A stretch of 64,000 nt of DNA from Hyphomicrobiales bacterium (GCA_947447895.1 CANFLM010000002.1:1-64000), one strand, 5' to 3'. Counted from the stretch's first letter, positions 17,390 to 27,919 are shown. The notes: generated by a model from the letters alone, not told the origin. Translations and numbers: made by a program.

Positions 17390-19333
17390 TCAGTGACGCT
17401 TGTTCTGGCGGTGCTCGATCAGATCCGTGACCACGCCCGGATCGGACAGGGTCGATGTATCGCCCAGACTGCCGAATTCATCCTCTGCGATCTTGCGCAG
17501 GATACGGCGCATGATCTTGCCCGAACGGGTTTTGGGGAGGCCGGGAGCGAACTGGATCAGATCGGGCGAGGCAATCGGACCGATTTCCTTGCGGACCCAG
17601 TTGATCAACTCCTTGCGCAATGCGTCGCTTGGTTCCTCGCCGGTCATCAGGGTGACATAGGCATAGATGCCCTGGCCCTTGATGTCGTGCGGATATCCGA
17701 CCACCGCTGCTTCCGACACTTTCGGATGTGCGACCAGCGCACTTTCGACTTCGGCGGTGCCCATGCGGTGCCCCGACACGTTGATCACGTCATCGACGCG
17801 GCCGGTGATCCAGTAATAGCCATCGGCATCACGGCGGCAGCCGTCACCGGTGAAATATTTGTTCGGATAGGTCGAGAAATAGGTTTCCATGAAACGGGCA
17901 TGGTCACCATAGACGGTGCGCATCTGGCCGGGCCATGAATGGGAGATCACCAGATTGCCTTCGCACGCGCCCTCAAGCACATGGCCTTCGGCATCGACGA
18001 TTTCAGGCTGCACACCGAAGAACGGACGGGTGGCCGATCCCGGCTTCAGGGCCGTGGCACCGGGCAGCGGCGTGATCAGGATCCCGCCGGTTTCCGTCTG
18101 CCACCAGGTATCGACAATCGGGCAGCGGCTGTCACCGACCACTCTGTAATACCACTCCCAGGCTTCGGGATTGATGGGCTCGCCCACCGAACCGAGCAGG
18201 CGCAGCGACGAGCGCGAGGTCTTTTTGACGGGCTCTTCGCCCGCACCCATCAGCGAACGGATCGCGGTGGGGGCCGTGTAGAAGATCGAAACCTTGTGTT
18301 TGTCCACGACATCCCAGAAGCGGCTGATCGACGGATAGGTCGGAATGCCTTCAAACATCAAGGTTGTGGCCCCGTTGGCCAGCGGTCCGTAGACAATATA
18401 GCTGTGGCCGGTGACCCAGCCGACATCGGCCGTGCACCAATAGACATCACCGTCGTGATAGTCGAACACATATTGATGGGTCATCGCGGCATAGACCAGA
18501 TAGCCGCCGGTGGTGTGGACCACACCCTTCGGCTTGCCGGTCGAGCCCGAAGTGTAGAGCAGGAACAGCGGATCTTCCGCATTCATCGGCTCGACCGGGC
18601 AATCGGCGGAGACTTTGGCCATTTCCTCGTGATACCAGACATCGCGTCCGGCATGCATGGTGACATCGCCACCGGTGCGTTTGACAACGATCATGGTTTT
18701 CAGGCAGGGAGCCTTGTCGGCGGCCTGATCGGCATTGACCTTCAGGGGCACCTTGCGGCCACCGCGCAAACCTTCATCGGCGGTGATGATCACGGCAGAA
18801 TCGGCATCCTCGATGCGCGAAGCCAGGGAATCGGGCGAGAAGCCGCCAAATACGATCGAATGGATCGCGCCGACCCGCGCACAAGCCAGCATGGCATAGG
18901 CCGCTTCGGGGATCATCGGCAGGTAGATGGTGACACGGTCGCCTTTTTTGACGCCATGGGCTTTCAGCACATTGGCGAATTTGCACACTTCGCTGTGCAG
19001 CTCCTGATAGGTGATGTGCTTGGATTCATTGGGATCGTCACCTTCCCAGATGATGGCGGTCTGGTTGGCGCGTGTGGCGAGGTGGCGGTCGACGCAATTG
19101 AGCGCGACATTGGTCTGTCCATCCTCGAACCAGTTGATCGAGACCTTGCCGGGGGCATAGGACACGTTCTGGACTTTGGTGAAGGGCTTGATCCAGTCGA
19201 TACGCTTGCCATGCTCGCCCCAGAACGCATCGGGATCGCTGACCGATTGCTGGTACATGGTCTTGTAATGGGCATCGTCCACCCATGCGCGCTTCGACCA
19301 CTCTGCCGAAACGGCATAAATTTTCTCGGACAT
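17390..19333 (-). CDS. acsA: Acetyl-CoA synthetase (AMP-forming)
   Basis: Activates acetate to acetyl-CoA via acetyl-AMP. The 647-residue protein has the expected length and all motifs: the P-loop-like [15 protein letters not shown] (about 260-274), [28 protein letters not shown], and [17 protein letters not shown] near the C-terminus, where the catalytic lysine is the known target of reversible acetylation. GGGAGAAAAC stands before the ATG. It is monocistronic, with a terminator behind and a 358-base divergent region with palindromes in front. Confidence 0.97.
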   Translation of the reverse strand: MSEKIYAVSAEWSKRAWVDDAHYKTMYQQSVSDPDAFWGEHGKRIDWIKPFTKVQNVSYAPGKVSINWFEDGQTNVALNCVDRHLATRANQTAIIWEGDDPNESKHITYQELHSEVCKFANVLKAHGVKKGDRVTIYLPMIPEAAYAMLACARVGAIHSIVFGGFSPDSLASRIEDADSAVIITADEGLRGGRKVPLKVNADQAADKAPCLKTMIVVKRTGGDVTMHAGRDVWYHEEMAKVSADCPVEPMNAEDPLFLLYTSGSTGKPKGVVHTTGGYLVYAAMTHQYVFDYHDGDVYWCTADVGWVTGHSYIVYGPLANGATTLMFEGIPTYPSISRFWDVVDKHKVSIFYTAPTAIRSLMGAGEEPVKKTSRSSLRLLGSVGEPINPEAWEWYYRVVGDSRCPIVDTWWQTETGGILITPLPGATALKPGSATRPFFGVQPEIVDAEGHVLEGACEGNLVISHSWPGQMRTVYGDHARFMETYFSTYPNKYFTGDGCRRDADGYYWITGRVDDVINVSGHRMGTAEVESALVAHPKVSEAAVVGYPHDIKGQGIYAYVTLMTGEEPSDALRKELINWVRKEIGPIASPDLIQFAPGLPKTRSGKIMRRILRKIAEDEFGSLGDTSTLSDPGVVTDLIEHRQNKRH

Positions 19334-19454
19334 GCGTTTTCTCCCAGATCAAAGGCTGTCTTTTTCAAACAGCTCGCAACAGTAAGAAGCAAAGGTGCCG
19401 TGCTGGATCTGTCAGCGGGAGGCTGGACAGCAGGCAGCGCAACCTGACCCTTTA

Positions 19455-19476
19455 CTTGTCATTCTATTGTGACAAG
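19455..19476. promoter_or_regulatory. Inverted repeat CTTGTCA-N8-TGACAAG
   Basis: Perfect 7-bp arms at 19455-19461 and 19470-19476 with an 8-base AT-rich spacer. The dyad looks like a dimeric regulator site roughly 125-140 bases ahead of acsA. It does not match the FNR box spacing. The binding protein is unknown. Confidence 0.4.
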
Positions 19477-19481
19477 GTGCG

Positions 19482-19498
19482 GCCCTTGCGGCAAGGGC
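19482..19498. promoter_or_regulatory. Near-continuous palindrome GCCCTTGC-G-GCAAGGGC
   Basis: Perfect 8-bp arms at 19482-19489 and 19491-19498 around one central base, 5 bases from the neighbouring inverted repeat. A hairpin with a one-base loop is sterically unlikely, which argues for a protein-binding site rather than a terminator. Confidence 0.4.
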
Positions 19499-19691
19499 AC
19501 AGAGGCTCGCACTTTGGTCGGTAAGGCTTTATGATGATATGAGTTGATCCGAAATGCGCACCGATTGCGTGTGACGCAAAACCCCAACAAGTAGACCATT
19601 GAAAACAAACGGATAGTAGCCCAGTTACGGCCTGACCGCGGACCTCAAGACGACAGACCCGACATCGACAACCAGGATTTGGAACATTCGC

Positions 19692-20381
19692 GTGACTCAG
19701 CCGACCGAAAATTCTGCAAAACCAACCGATCCGACCGATCCAACCCCCGCCGCGCCGCGTTCCCGTAAGGCTTTGATCAAGACCTTGCTCGAATTGGGGC
19801 CGCTGGTCCTGTTTTTTGCGGCCAATGCCCGCCCCGAATGGTTCAAGCCCCTGCTGCAATGGTCCGGTCTGACCGGCATGGATGACGTGGTCCAGACACC
19901 TCTTTTTATGGCAACGGCGGTGTTTATGGTGGCGATGCTGGTGTCACTGGTGTTGTCATGGGTGTTGCTGCGCCATATTGCCGTGATGCCGCTGGTCTCG
20001 GGTGTCATCGTGCTGATTTTCGGCGGTCTGACGCTGTATTTGCGCGACGAGACTTTCATCAAATTGAAGCCGACCATCGTCAATGTGCTGTTCGGCAGCG
20101 TCTTGCTCGGTGGTCTGCTGTTCGGCCGGTCGTTCCTGCGCATCACACTGGAAAGCGTGCTGTCGCTTGACGAGGAGGGCTGGCGCAAGCTGACCTTCCG
20201 CTGGGGAGTGTTTTTCTTTGTGCTGGCAGGTCTGAACGAGCTGGTCTGGCGCACGCAAAGCACCGATACCTGGATCAATTTCAAGGTGTTCTGCATCATG
20301 CCGCTGACGATGACCTTCGCGATCCTGCAAACGCCGCTGCTCAGCCGCCATCAATTGCCACAAGAGGGTGATTCACCCTAA
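19692..20381 (+). CDS. yciB: Inner membrane-spanning protein YciB (septation protein A)
   Basis: Polytopic membrane protein of 229 residues needed for normal septation and envelope shape in bacteria where it was studied. Family motifs: LLELGPLVLFFAANAR, GLTLYLRDETFIKLKPTIVN, and NELVWRTQSTDTWINFKVF. About five hydrophobic segments follow a 20-residue Pro/Thr-rich N-terminus. The start is GTG at 19692 with no strong ribosome site. It converges with ccmG, with 6 bases between the stop codons; in many relatives it is adjacent to ftsY instead. Confidence 0.92.
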   Translation: MTQPTENSAKPTDPTDPTPAAPRSRKALIKTLLELGPLVLFFAANARPEWFKPLLQWSGLTGMDDVVQTPLFMATAVFMVAMLVSLVLSWVLLRHIAVMPLVSGVIVLIFGGLTLYLRDETFIKLKPTIVNVLFGSVLLGGLLFGRSFLRITLESVLSLDEEGWRKLTFRWGVFFFVLAGLNELVWRTQSTDTWINFKVFCIMPLTMTFAILQTPLLSRHQLPQEGDSP

Positions 20382-20387
20382 AGGCAT

Positions 20388-20996
20388 TCACTGAAGTGAC
20401 TTGGCAGCTTTGCTCAACACTTCATTGATCGGCCCTTTCAGGGCCTCCAGGGTCAGCGGGCCGACATGTTTATAGAGAACGCGCCCGTCAGGCCCGATGA
20501 AAAAGGTTTCGGGTACGCCATAGACCCCGAAATCGATGCCCGTGCGACCCGAGACATCCGCCCCAACCGCTGTGTAGGGATTGCCCAAAGCCCCGAGAAA
20601 ACGCCGGGCATTGTCGGGCTTGTCCTTGTAATTGATGCCCCATACCCGCACACGCGGGTCTTTTGCCAGCATCAGCAGCTCGGGATGCTCGTCCCGGCAC
20701 GGCCCGCACCAGGAGGCAAAAATATTGATGGCGGTGACAGCGGACTTGGGATCGGCGGTTTTGGCATCCTGATCGGAAAAGCCCGGTACGGGCATGCCAT
20801 TGACCAACAAGCCTTCGAGCGGCGGCAGGGTAAAGACCGGAATGGAACGACCGAGCAAGGCCGAAGGCAGGCGCGCTGGATCGCCATTGCCATCAAGCCG
20901 CACATAGAACATCACGGCCAGCGCCATGAAACACAGCACCGGCGCAAACAGCCAGATCCGGTTGCGGTCTGGGGCAGGCGCGGTGTCGTCGTCCAT
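20388..20996 (-). CDS. ccmG: Cytochrome c biogenesis thiol:disulfide interchange protein CcmG (DsbE)
   Basis: Periplasmic, membrane-anchored thioredoxin-like protein that reduces apocytochrome c or CcmH before haem attachment. The 202-residue protein has an N-terminal anchor (about 16-34), the active site FASWCGPCRDEHPEL, and the family motifs GINYKDKPDNARRFL and GVPETFFIGPDG with the conserved cis-proline region. The ATG overlaps the ccmD stop (TGATG). Terminal gene of ccmC-ccmD-ccmG. Confidence 0.95.
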   Translation of the reverse strand: MDDDTAPAPDRNRIWLFAPVLCFMALAVMFYVRLDGNGDPARLPSALLGRSIPVFTLPPLEGLLVNGMPVPGFSDQDAKTADPKSAVTAINIFASWCGPCRDEHPELLMLAKDPRVRVWGINYKDKPDNARRFLGALGNPYTAVGADVSGRTGIDFGVYGVPETFFIGPDGRVLYKHVGPLTLEALKGPINEVLSKAAKSLQ

Positions 20997-21172
20997 CACT
21001 GCTCCCCGGTTTGGCCGGAGGATCTGCGGCGCAGACCCTGGGCCTCGAGCCTGGCGAGGGCCTTGCGCTGGGCACGGTCATCCAGAACGGCCAACAGCAC
21101 CAATCCGGCGACAATCACCCCGGCCAGCAGATAGGATGCCAGAATGTAACCTGCATGCGGTGTGTCCATCAT
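20996..21172 (-). CDS. ccmD: Haem exporter protein CcmD
   Basis: Small one-pass membrane protein (58 residues) that stabilises CcmE in the CcmABCD haem-handling complex. The sequence HAGYILASYLLAGVIVAGLVLL is the typical CcmD helix, followed by a basic Arg/Lys-rich cytosolic tail. The first ATG (21172) overlaps the ccmC stop by four bases; a second ATG follows directly. The longer open frame upstream in the same frame is spurious. Confidence 0.9.
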   Translation of the reverse strand: MMDTPHAGYILASYLLAGVIVAGLVLLAVLDDRAQRKALARLEAQGLRRRSSGQTGEQ

Positions 21173-21900
21173 GACCCGCCGTCCTGCCGGGCCAACTGCT
21201 GCGACAGGGTGCGCACGCGCCGCCGCATGATTTCGGTGCGCATTCCGGCCAGATGCAGCGCCAGCATCAGGGCGGTTGCGCCCGATGCCATCACAAAGAG
21301 CGGGGTCAGCATGCTTGGATCGATGCTGGGCCCGCCCATGCGGAATACGCTGGCAGGCTGATGCAGCGTGTTCCACCAATCCACCGAAAATTTGACAATC
21401 GGCACATTGATGAAGCCGAACAGGGTCAGGATCGCCACGGGGCGGGCGGCCCGCGCCGGATCATCAAAGGCGGTCCACAGCGCCATAATCCCGCAATAGA
21501 CCAGAAACAGCACCAGCACCGAGGTCAAACGCGCATCCCACACCCACCAGGTGCCCCACATGGGCTTGCCCCACAGTGCTCCGGTGACGAGGCACAGAAA
21601 GGTAAAGGCCGCCCCGATCGGCGCCAGCGCCTTGGCCGAGACATCGGCCAGCGGATGTTTCCAGACCAGCGATCCGATCGACGACAGCGCCATCAGCGAA
21701 TAGCACGACAGTGCCAGCCACGCAGCGGGAACATGGATATACATGATCCGCACGGTCGCGCCCTGCTGGTAATCCTCGGGCGAGACGGCAAACACCAGAT
21801 AGAGCCCCCAAGCTAGCAAAACAGCACCCGCACCTCCCGCCAGCGGCAACAGCCAGCGGACGAGTTTCAGGAACAGCGTGGGATTGGCAAAGCGCAACAT
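21169..21900 (-). CDS. ccmC: Haem exporter protein CcmC
   Basis: Polytopic membrane protein that loads haem onto CcmE. The 243-residue protein has six hydrophobic helices, the tryptophan-rich WWD signature GTWWVWDARLTS, and flanking haem-ligand histidines in YIHVPAAW and NTLHQP. It heads the ccmC-D-G series; ccmA, ccmB and ccmE are not in the window. Confidence 0.96.
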   Translation of the reverse strand: MLRFANPTLFLKLVRWLLPLAGGAGAVLLAWGLYLVFAVSPEDYQQGATVRIMYIHVPAAWLALSCYSLMALSSIGSLVWKHPLADVSAKALAPIGAAFTFLCLVTGALWGKPMWGTWWVWDARLTSVLVLFLVYCGIMALWTAFDDPARAARPVAILTLFGFINVPIVKFSVDWWNTLHQPASVFRMGGPSIDPSMLTPLFVMASGATALMLALHLAGMRTEIMRRRVRTLSQQLARQDGGS

Positions 21901-21951
21901 GAGGGAATCCTAAACCTGCAAACGCATTGCTGCAATGATCCGGTCAAACGG

Positions 21952-23544
21952 TCAGTGCCGGAAATGGCGGAAACCGGTCATTACCATCGCCAGTCCGGCC
22001 TCGTCCGCAGCTTTGATCACCTCGTCATCGCGCATCGAGCCGCCCGGCTGGATCACGGCTGTCGCGCCCGCCTCGGCGGCGGCCAGCAGGCCGTCGGCAA
22101 AGGGGAAGAACGCATCGGAGGCGACAACCGAACCTTTGGCAAGCGACTCGGTCAAACCGGCATTGCGGGCCGCTTCGCCGGCTTTCCATGCGGCGATGCG
22201 CGAGGAATCGACGCGGCTCATCTGTCCTGCACCAATGCCCACTGTCGCGCCGTCCTTGGCATAGACGATGGCGTTGGATTTCACATGCTTGGCCACACGG
22301 AAGGCAAAGCGCAGATCGGCCAGTTCGCGGTCGCTCGGCGCACGTTTGGTGACCACCCGCAAGGTCATGTCATCGACCACCGCATTGTCACGGGCCTGGG
22401 CCAGAAAACCCCCTGCCACGCTGCGCAGCACCAGACCTCTGGCGCGCGGATCGGGCAGACCGCCGGTCAGCAACAGCCGCAAATTCTTCTTGGCGGCAAT
22501 CAGGGCAATGGCTTCGTCATCGGCCTCGGGGGCGATGATCACTTCGGTGAAAATCTCGACAATGGCCTTGGCTGCTTCCGCATCGAGACGGCCATTGAGG
22601 GCGACAATGCCGCCAAAGGCCGAGACGGGATCGCAGGCCAGTGCCTTCTGGTAGGCGTCGCGCAGGGAAGAGCCGGTGGCGACACCGCAGGGATTGGCAT
22701 GCTTGACGATCACCACCGCCGGACCCTGTGCGGGGTTGAATTCGGACACCGCCTCAAATGCGGCATCGGTATCGTTGATGTTATTGTAGGAAAGCTGTTT
22801 GCCCTGCACCTGCCTGGCGGTGGCGACACCGGCGCGCTGTTCGGGCGTGTGATAGAAGGCCGCTGACTGGTGCGGGTTTTCGCCATAGCGCATCACTTCG
22901 GAGAGATGTCCGCCCAAGGCACGATAATCGGGCGTGTCCTGATCCAGTTCGTTGGCAAACCAATTGGAAATGGCAGCATCATAGGCCGCCGTGCGGGCAT
23001 AGGCCTTGGCGGCAAGCGCGCGCCGCAAGGGCAGGCTGGTCGACCCGTCATGCGCGGTCAATTCGGCCAGAACCCTGTCATAATCGGCGGCTTCAACCAC
23101 GACGGCAACATCGGGATGGTTTTTGGCCGCAGCCCTGATCATGGCAGGGCCACCAATATCGATGTTCTCGATACAGTCATCATAGGGCTTGCCGGCTTTG
23201 ACCGTCTCCTCGAACGGATAGAGATTGACCACCAGCAGGTCGATGGCACCGATCCCGTGGGCCAGCATTGAGGCCTGATGCACAGGATTGGAACGGATGG
23301 CCAACAGACCGCCGTGGATTTTCGGATGCAGGGTTTTCACCCGCCCGTCCATCATTTCGGGAAAGCCGGTGACATCCGAGACATCGAGCACCGGCAGGCC
23401 GGCCTCCTTGATCGCCTGGCAGGTGCCGCCGGTCGAGATCAGTTCGATGCCGTGATCATGCAGGGCTTTGGCAAAGGGAATCAGGTTGGTTTTGTCGGAA
23501 ACCGACAGCATGGCGCGGGTGACGCGGCGAAGATCAAGAGGCAT
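21952..23544 (-). CDS. purH: Bifunctional AICAR formyltransferase/IMP cyclohydrolase
   Basis: Performs the last two steps of IMP synthesis. The 530-residue protein consists of an N-terminal MGS-like cyclohydrolase domain ([34 protein letters not shown], about 12-45) and the AICARFT domain ([30 protein letters not shown]-terminal FFPFADGL and [11 protein letters not shown]). The ATG at 23544 has AGGA about 9 bases before it; an upstream in-frame extension is not homologous. A good promoter lies just upstream. The rsmB-heparinase-purH order is typical of Rhizobiales. Confidence 0.97.
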   Translation of the reverse strand: MPLDLRRVTRAMLSVSDKTNLIPFAKALHDHGIELISTGGTCQAIKEAGLPVLDVSDVTGFPEMMDGRVKTLHPKIHGGLLAIRSNPVHQASMLAHGIGAIDLLVVNLYPFEETVKAGKPYDDCIENIDIGGPAMIRAAAKNHPDVAVVVEAADYDRVLAELTAHDGSTSLPLRRALAAKAYARTAAYDAAISNWFANELDQDTPDYRALGGHLSEVMRYGENPHQSAAFYHTPEQRAGVATARQVQGKQLSYNNINDTDAAFEAVSEFNPAQGPAVVIVKHANPCGVATGSSLRDAYQKALACDPVSAFGGIVALNGRLDAEAAKAIVEIFTEVIIAPEADDEAIALIAAKKNLRLLLTGGLPDPRARGLVLRSVAGGFLAQARDNAVVDDMTLRVVTKRAPSDRELADLRFAFRVAKHVKSNAIVYAKDGATVGIGAGQMSRVDSSRIAAWKAGEAARNAGLTESLAKGSVVASDAFFPFADGLLAAAEAGATAVIQPGGSMRDDEVIKAADEAGLAMVMTGFRHFRH

Positions 23545-23585
23545 AAGGCTATTCCTGCAAACAGGCGAATATCGAACTCGACAGG

Positions 23586-23613
23586 GGCATAGCACGACCT
23601 GCCTTGGGGTCAA
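23586..23613 (-). promoter_or_regulatory. Predicted promoter of purH
   Basis: Minus strand TTGACC (23608-23613), 16-base spacer, TATGCC (23586-23591). This places the transcription start about 35 bases ahead of the purH ATG. Confidence 0.5.
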
Positions 23614-23698
23614 AGGGTGCAAGACCCCGCTTTGCTGTATGGCAGCTGCCTGTCTAGTGGGGGGGGAGGGCCTGAACAGGCGGACTGGCAGACCCTTA

Positions 23699-25447
23699 TC
23701 ACACCTTGCGCAGTTCCCAGCGCATCACGGATGTTTCACGGAAACGCCCGCGCATGACCAGCTGCAAGGAGCGGCGTCCGCCGTCCGGCGTGGCAAAAAT
23801 AACACTTTCCTCGACCGAAACCGGGGCATCGGCACTGATAAACACCCAGCGGCGGCTATCGGGTCCGCGCAGGGTGACCTGATGGAAAGACGCGTCGGGA
23901 ATGACCTCGAGCGCGGGATGCAAATGGAACCGCAGGTGATACCCATCATCCATTTTATGGGCGCGATTGGCCGAATGGATGAGAAGATGATCCTCGCCGA
24001 TCAGGGTCCCGGCTTCCGAAAGAGTGATGTTTCGCTGGTGGTCGATGCCGTGAGTGCGGCGGAAGCCGTCATGGGTCGCTTTGAGCGTCTGGCCGACATC
24101 ATCGTGCCCGCGCATCACCGATACCTGTTCTGAACCACTCAACAGCGGCGGCGAGCGGGGCCAGTCGACGCTGTCATTGGGGGCAAAAGACGCCGAGGAA
24201 GCATCACCGATGGCCACGGTGGAATGGGCTTGTGTCAGACGTGCTGCGCTGCGCCAGTCTTCATTGTCCTGCATCGGCATGCCGCAATTCATGATCAGGC
24301 GTTGCGAACCGTCCGAATATTCAAGCGACAGACAGCCGGCATGGGCAAATCCGGAATAGGTCACCTCGGGCACCGGCCCGCAATCCATGATCAGCACATG
24401 CGGACCGCTTTGCAGACGCTGGTAGCCGGACGGTTCGGCATTCTCCATCGCATGGGCCAGGGCATCCTGATAGGCGATCAGGGTGGCGACGAGATCGGTC
24501 GGGGTGGCACCCATGCCGTTGAACAGGGCCAGATTGCCGTCCATGTGGCGGAACAGTCGCAGCATCGGGCCGATCCGGTCGATGGCGTTCAACAAGGCCT
24601 GCGGCGGGGTAATGTTTTGCGAGGCATAGACCTGCCGCAAGGGCAGCAGATCGGCCAATAATTCGATCAGCAACGCCGGATTGCGGCTGATATGGCCGCC
24701 ATCGGCCAAAATCTGGCGATTGAGCTCTTGTCCCATCTGGCGCGAGACGCGGTTGAGGTGGCGCTGCGAGGCCTGGGTCGACAAGGCGACATAGCACAGC
24801 GCGATGCAGGCCCTCAGCCGCCGTTCCGGCGAGCGGCATTCATGGATGAATTTCGACAGATAATCGCTCTGCTTGCGGATGCTTTTGACGAACCGCTTGT
24901 AAAATTCCTGATCCGCTCCCTCGAGCACGAAGGGTGATTGGCTGATCCAGGACATCAAGCGGCGCGCCGTGATGCCGGTTTCCCAGGCCAATGCGTTGGA
25001 CGGCTTGCACAACAGGATCCAGTCATCGATCAGCGCACGGGCATTGGCGCGGGTCAGGGCGGAATCCGCGGCCCGCAAATGCCTTAACCAGCCAAAGCCC
25101 ATCAGCTCCTCCGACCAGCCGATCGGCACGGCGGTGAGGGAGAAAGGCGAGCGGCCCCCCGAGCTTAACGCTTTGCCGGCAAAGGAAAAATAGCCCGAAT
25201 AAATATCGGAAGCGGCGGTGGGATCGCTGGTGCGCAGATCCTGCGGGGCAATCACAATCCGGTTGATCGCGCCCAGACGGGGCCAACCGCGCAAAAAGGC
25301 AAAAGGACGCGTGAGCCAGAACCAGACTGTGAGGGCCTGTTCACGACTTTGAAAAACCCAGTATCTCCAGCCGCGATGTTCGGCTGTTGTCTTCAAGGGA
25401 TCATCCTCATATTTGCCAGCGGTGAAGCCGATCGGGCGTATGATCAC
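23699..25447 (-). CDS. Heparinase II/III family protein
   Basis: A 582-residue protein with an alpha/alpha toroid N-terminal part (about 100-330; [39 protein letters not shown]) and a C-terminal beta-sandwich heparinase II/III domain ([65 protein letters not shown]). No signal peptide is seen, as in the rsmB-linked rhizobial homologues, whose substrate is not established. The GTG start is uncertain; no strong ribosome site is visible. It is 27 bases after rsmB. Confidence 0.88.
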   Translation of the reverse strand: MIIRPIGFTAGKYEDDPLKTTAEHRGWRYWVFQSREQALTVWFWLTRPFAFLRGWPRLGAINRIVIAPQDLRTSDPTAASDIYSGYFSFAGKALSSGGRSPFSLTAVPIGWSEELMGFGWLRHLRAADSALTRANARALIDDWILLCKPSNALAWETGITARRLMSWISQSPFVLEGADQEFYKRFVKSIRKQSDYLSKFIHECRSPERRLRACIALCYVALSTQASQRHLNRVSRQMGQELNRQILADGGHISRNPALLIELLADLLPLRQVYASQNITPPQALLNAIDRIGPMLRLFRHMDGNLALFNGMGATPTDLVATLIAYQDALAHAMENAEPSGYQRLQSGPHVLIMDCGPVPEVTYSGFAHAGCLSLEYSDGSQRLIMNCGMPMQDNEDWRSAARLTQAHSTVAIGDASSASFAPNDSVDWPRSPPLLSGSEQVSVMRGHDDVGQTLKATHDGFRRTHGIDHQRNITLSEAGTLIGEDHLLIHSANRAHKMDDGYHLRFHLHPALEVIPDASFHQVTLRGPDSRRWVFISADAPVSVEESVIFATPDGGRRSLQLVMRGRFRETSVMRWELRKV

Positions 25448-25474
25448 GCCAAACAGGCTCTGCCAGTCTTGATC

Positions 25475-26830
25475 CTAACCTACAGAACGTAAACGGGCGA
25501 TGAAGAAACCGTCGATTCCTGTCGCGGTTTCGGGCCCGAAATCCCCCATGAAAGGGAGGATCCGCAGATCGCCTTGCGGGGTCAAGGCCCGGGACAGGCC
25601 GGGGACGTCGTCACCGCTAAAGGCCCAGCGTGCCACACGCGGATTGCGCTTGAGCAAGGCTTCGATTTGCGCCTCGCCTTCCTCGGGCTCCAGAGAGCAG
25701 GTGCAATAGACCAGCCGGCCGGACGGGGCCAGCATGTCGAGCGCGTGGTCGAGCAGGCGTTTTTGCAGCTCGGCCAATTTGCCGATGTCCATGAAAGTCT
25801 TGGTCCAGGCCACATCGGGATGGCGACGCAGTGTGCCGGTGGCCGAACAGGGCGCATCCAGCAAAATGGCATCGAACGGTCCGGCTTCAAGTGTTGCCGC
25901 ATCATGCACCTTGATGGCCGCGGTCAGGCCGAGCCGGTAGAAATTGCTTTCCAGAACTTTCAGGCGGGCGGCGGAACGGTCCACCGCCAGCACATCCGCG
26001 CCCGAGACTGCCAGTTGGGCGGTCTTGCCACCCGGTGCCGCGCACAGATCGGCCACTTTTTCTCCGGTTTTGGCCTCCAGCAGGCGGGCAGGCAGGCTCG
26101 CGGCCATGTCCTGCACCCACCACGCCCCTTCGGTGTAGCCCGGCAGGGTGCTGATCGGGCTGCGATCGGCGAGACGCAGGCTGCCATTGGGCAGGAGATG
26201 GGCAGACAGCTCCTTGGCCCAATGGGCCGGATCGGCTTTGACGGTCAGATCGATCGAGGCTTCCTGGCGGCAGGCGGCGGCGATCAATGCGGCTTGTTCG
26301 GCGCCGTAATGGCGCACCCAGCGCTGGCTCAACCAGTCCGGCAGATCCAGAAACGGCGTCACTTCGGCCAGGATTTCGTCTTTCTCGCGGGAAATCCGGC
26401 GCAAAATCGCATTGACCAGCTTGGCATAGGGCAAAGTGCGCTGGTTGTCGCGCGCCGCCCGCACCATCATGTCGACGGCGGCATGGTCGGGCACATCGAG
26501 AAACAGCAATTGTGTCGCCCCGATCATCAGCAAAGGTTCGAGCTCGGCCACCTTGGCGGGCAATTTGTTGTCGCTCAACCGCTCATTGATCGCCTTGCGG
26601 ATCGTGCCCAGATGCCGGATCGCCGACGTGGCCAGAGCGCGGGTCAGGCCGCGGTCGCGTTCGGGCACGCGGTCGTCGCTCAGGGCTTTGTCGAGGGTCT
26701 CGTCGAGCGGCAGCCGCCGGTGCAGCACATCCCACAACACCTGGCAGGCCACGCGCCGCGCCGCCAGACCGGGGGCGTTGGTATCATGGCGGCGAACCGG
26801 TTTCTTGGGCGCTTGGGGAGTGCTTTTCAT
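25475..26830 (-). CDS. rsmB: 16S rRNA (cytosine-967-C5)-methyltransferase RsmB
   Basis: Methylates C967 of 16S rRNA. The 451-residue protein has an N-terminal NusB-like helical domain (about 25-160) and a C-terminal Rossmann methyltransferase domain with VADLCAAPGGKTAQLA, the catalytic DAPCSATGTLRRHPDV, and the second cysteine in LVYCTCSLEPEEGE. The ATG at 26830 is 8 bases from AAGGA; the longer frame upstream overlaps the divergent DUF1674 gene region and is spurious. Confidence 0.95.
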   Translation of the reverse strand: MKSTPQAPKKPVRRHDTNAPGLAARRVACQVLWDVLHRRLPLDETLDKALSDDRVPERDRGLTRALATSAIRHLGTIRKAINERLSDNKLPAKVAELEPLLMIGATQLLFLDVPDHAAVDMMVRAARDNQRTLPYAKLVNAILRRISREKDEILAEVTPFLDLPDWLSQRWVRHYGAEQAALIAAACRQEASIDLTVKADPAHWAKELSAHLLPNGSLRLADRSPISTLPGYTEGAWWVQDMAASLPARLLEAKTGEKVADLCAAPGGKTAQLAVSGADVLAVDRSAARLKVLESNFYRLGLTAAIKVHDAATLEAGPFDAILLDAPCSATGTLRRHPDVAWTKTFMDIGKLAELQKRLLDHALDMLAPSGRLVYCTCSLEPEEGEAQIEALLKRNPRVARWAFSGDDVPGLSRALTPQGDLRILPFMGDFGPETATGIDGFFIARLRSVG

Positions 26831-26963
26831 CGGTCTGTCCTTGACGGGACGGTCAGAATAACCATCTGTATTCCCTGTGTATCGCCTTTTCAGCCGGATA
26901 TTGGCAAGGATAGAATTGGCGGGACCGTGAAAGGGTCCGTTTGCCACTACGAGGGAGAGTCGC

Positions 26964-27212
26964 ATGAGCCATGATCCATCCACACCGGACCGATCCGAAC
27001 TGGACGCTTCTGCGCAGGACACTTCCGCACAGGCTCCCAAAATCCTGACACCTGCGGCCCAACGCGCGCTGGCCGAGGCCGAAGCCCGCCGCCGCTCCTA
27101 TGACCAGCAAGCCACAACCGCTGCCCCGTTGCGCGAAATCAACGGCCGCGAGGGCCCCGAAGCCGTGCGTTATGGTGATTGGGAAGTGAAAGGGATTGCC
27201 ACCGATTTTTGA
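26964..27212 (+). CDS. DUF1674 protein, succinate dehydrogenase assembly factor 4 type
   Basis: An 82-residue protein whose C-terminus (REGPEAVRYGDWEVKGIATDF) is the DUF1674/SDHAF4 signature. The mitochondrial homologue binds flavinated SdhA and protects it before assembly of complex II. The first 50 residues are polar and probably disordered. Strong ribosome site GAGGGAGAG before the ATG. Divergent from rsmB, as in other Rhizobiales. Confidence 0.9.
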   Translation: MSHDPSTPDRSELDASAQDTSAQAPKILTPAAQRALAEAEARRRSYDQQATTAAPLREINGREGPEAVRYGDWEVKGIATDF

Positions 27213-27306
27213 TCAAATGGGCTTGGGACAAACAGGCTTGGGAACGGACAATATCCGGAATTTATGGTAGCTTTCCAAAGTGGTGTTGCGTTGAAAAGGT
27301 TTTGTG

Positions 27307-27795
27307 ATGGCTCGTTATAAGCCGCTCTTTTTGTTGCTGGTCATGGCCATGCTTGCCTGGGTGCAAACCGGTTTTGCCCAAAGTACGCCCGATTCCCGTC
27401 GGCAGCTCAATCAGGACATCCAGACCCAGCAGCGCCAGATCCAGGAGCGCAGTCGCGAGATCGAGCAGCGTGTGCAAGACCAGCAGCGCGAGGAGGAACG
27501 TTACCGCCGCGAGCAGGACGAACGCCGCCGCCGCGAGGAATGGATCGAGCAGCAACGCCAGAACGGCCAGCCTGTGATCATCATCGACCCGAACCGGTCG
27601 CGCCCTCTTTATGACAACCGTCCTGCTCCGTCCTATCAGCCCGAGCCGAACTGGGCGGAACCGGTGATCCCCGGCTGGGACCGCCAGCGCATCATCTTGC
27701 GCGGTCAATATTGGGTCCAGCCGGGCCCGCAATGCCAGCTCGAAACATGGATGGACGGCCGCGGTCAGCCTTTCCGCAGGTGGGTTTGCCCCTGA
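27307..27795 (+). CDS. Secreted coiled-coil protein of unknown function
   Basis: I do not recognise the family. The 162-residue product begins with a clear signal peptide (about 1-24, ending GFAQ). Next comes a highly charged Gln/Arg/Glu coiled coil (about 30-85, heptad-like Q-x-x-I-Q-E-R-x-x-E). A Pro-rich section and a C-terminal globular-looking end follow, with tryptophans and two cysteines (GPQCQLETWMDGRGQPFRRWVCP) that could form a disulfide. Periplasmic or envelope location is inferred. Starts GTG 27304 and ATG 27307 are adjacent; the ATG is preferred. Confidence 0.7.
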   Translation: MARYKPLFLLLVMAMLAWVQTGFAQSTPDSRRQLNQDIQTQQRQIQERSREIEQRVQDQQREEERYRREQDERRRREEWIEQQRQNGQPVIIIDPNRSRPLYDNRPAPSYQPEPNWAEPVIPGWDRQRIILRGQYWVQPGPQCQLETWMDGRGQPFRRWVCP

Positions 27796-27919
27796 CCTGG
27801 TTTCAAACGGCAAAAAAGGGACATGACGGCCGTTTAAACTGTCGCTAACATCACTTCCAATTCAGCACCGGAACACGCAAGATCAGAATTCCGGATGTCA
27901 TAGAGAGGGAGAGACCAGC

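Larger units (their letters stand above)
19334..19691. other. Divergent regulatory region between acsA and yciB
   Basis: A 358-base non-coding stretch between oppositely oriented genes. Its main structure is two adjacent inverted repeats at 19455-19498. I found no RNA gene or other open frame of interest and no strong promoter hexamer pair for either gene. Confidence 0.5.

Noticed and set aside
19482-19498. Rho-independent terminator
   Set aside because: The palindrome has a one-base centre and no T tract on either strand, and no gene ends nearby.
27213-27306. Direct repeat GGCTTGGGA (two copies) as regulatory repeat
   Set aside because: Only two short copies 6 bases apart, in a 94-base gap; chance similarity cannot be excluded.
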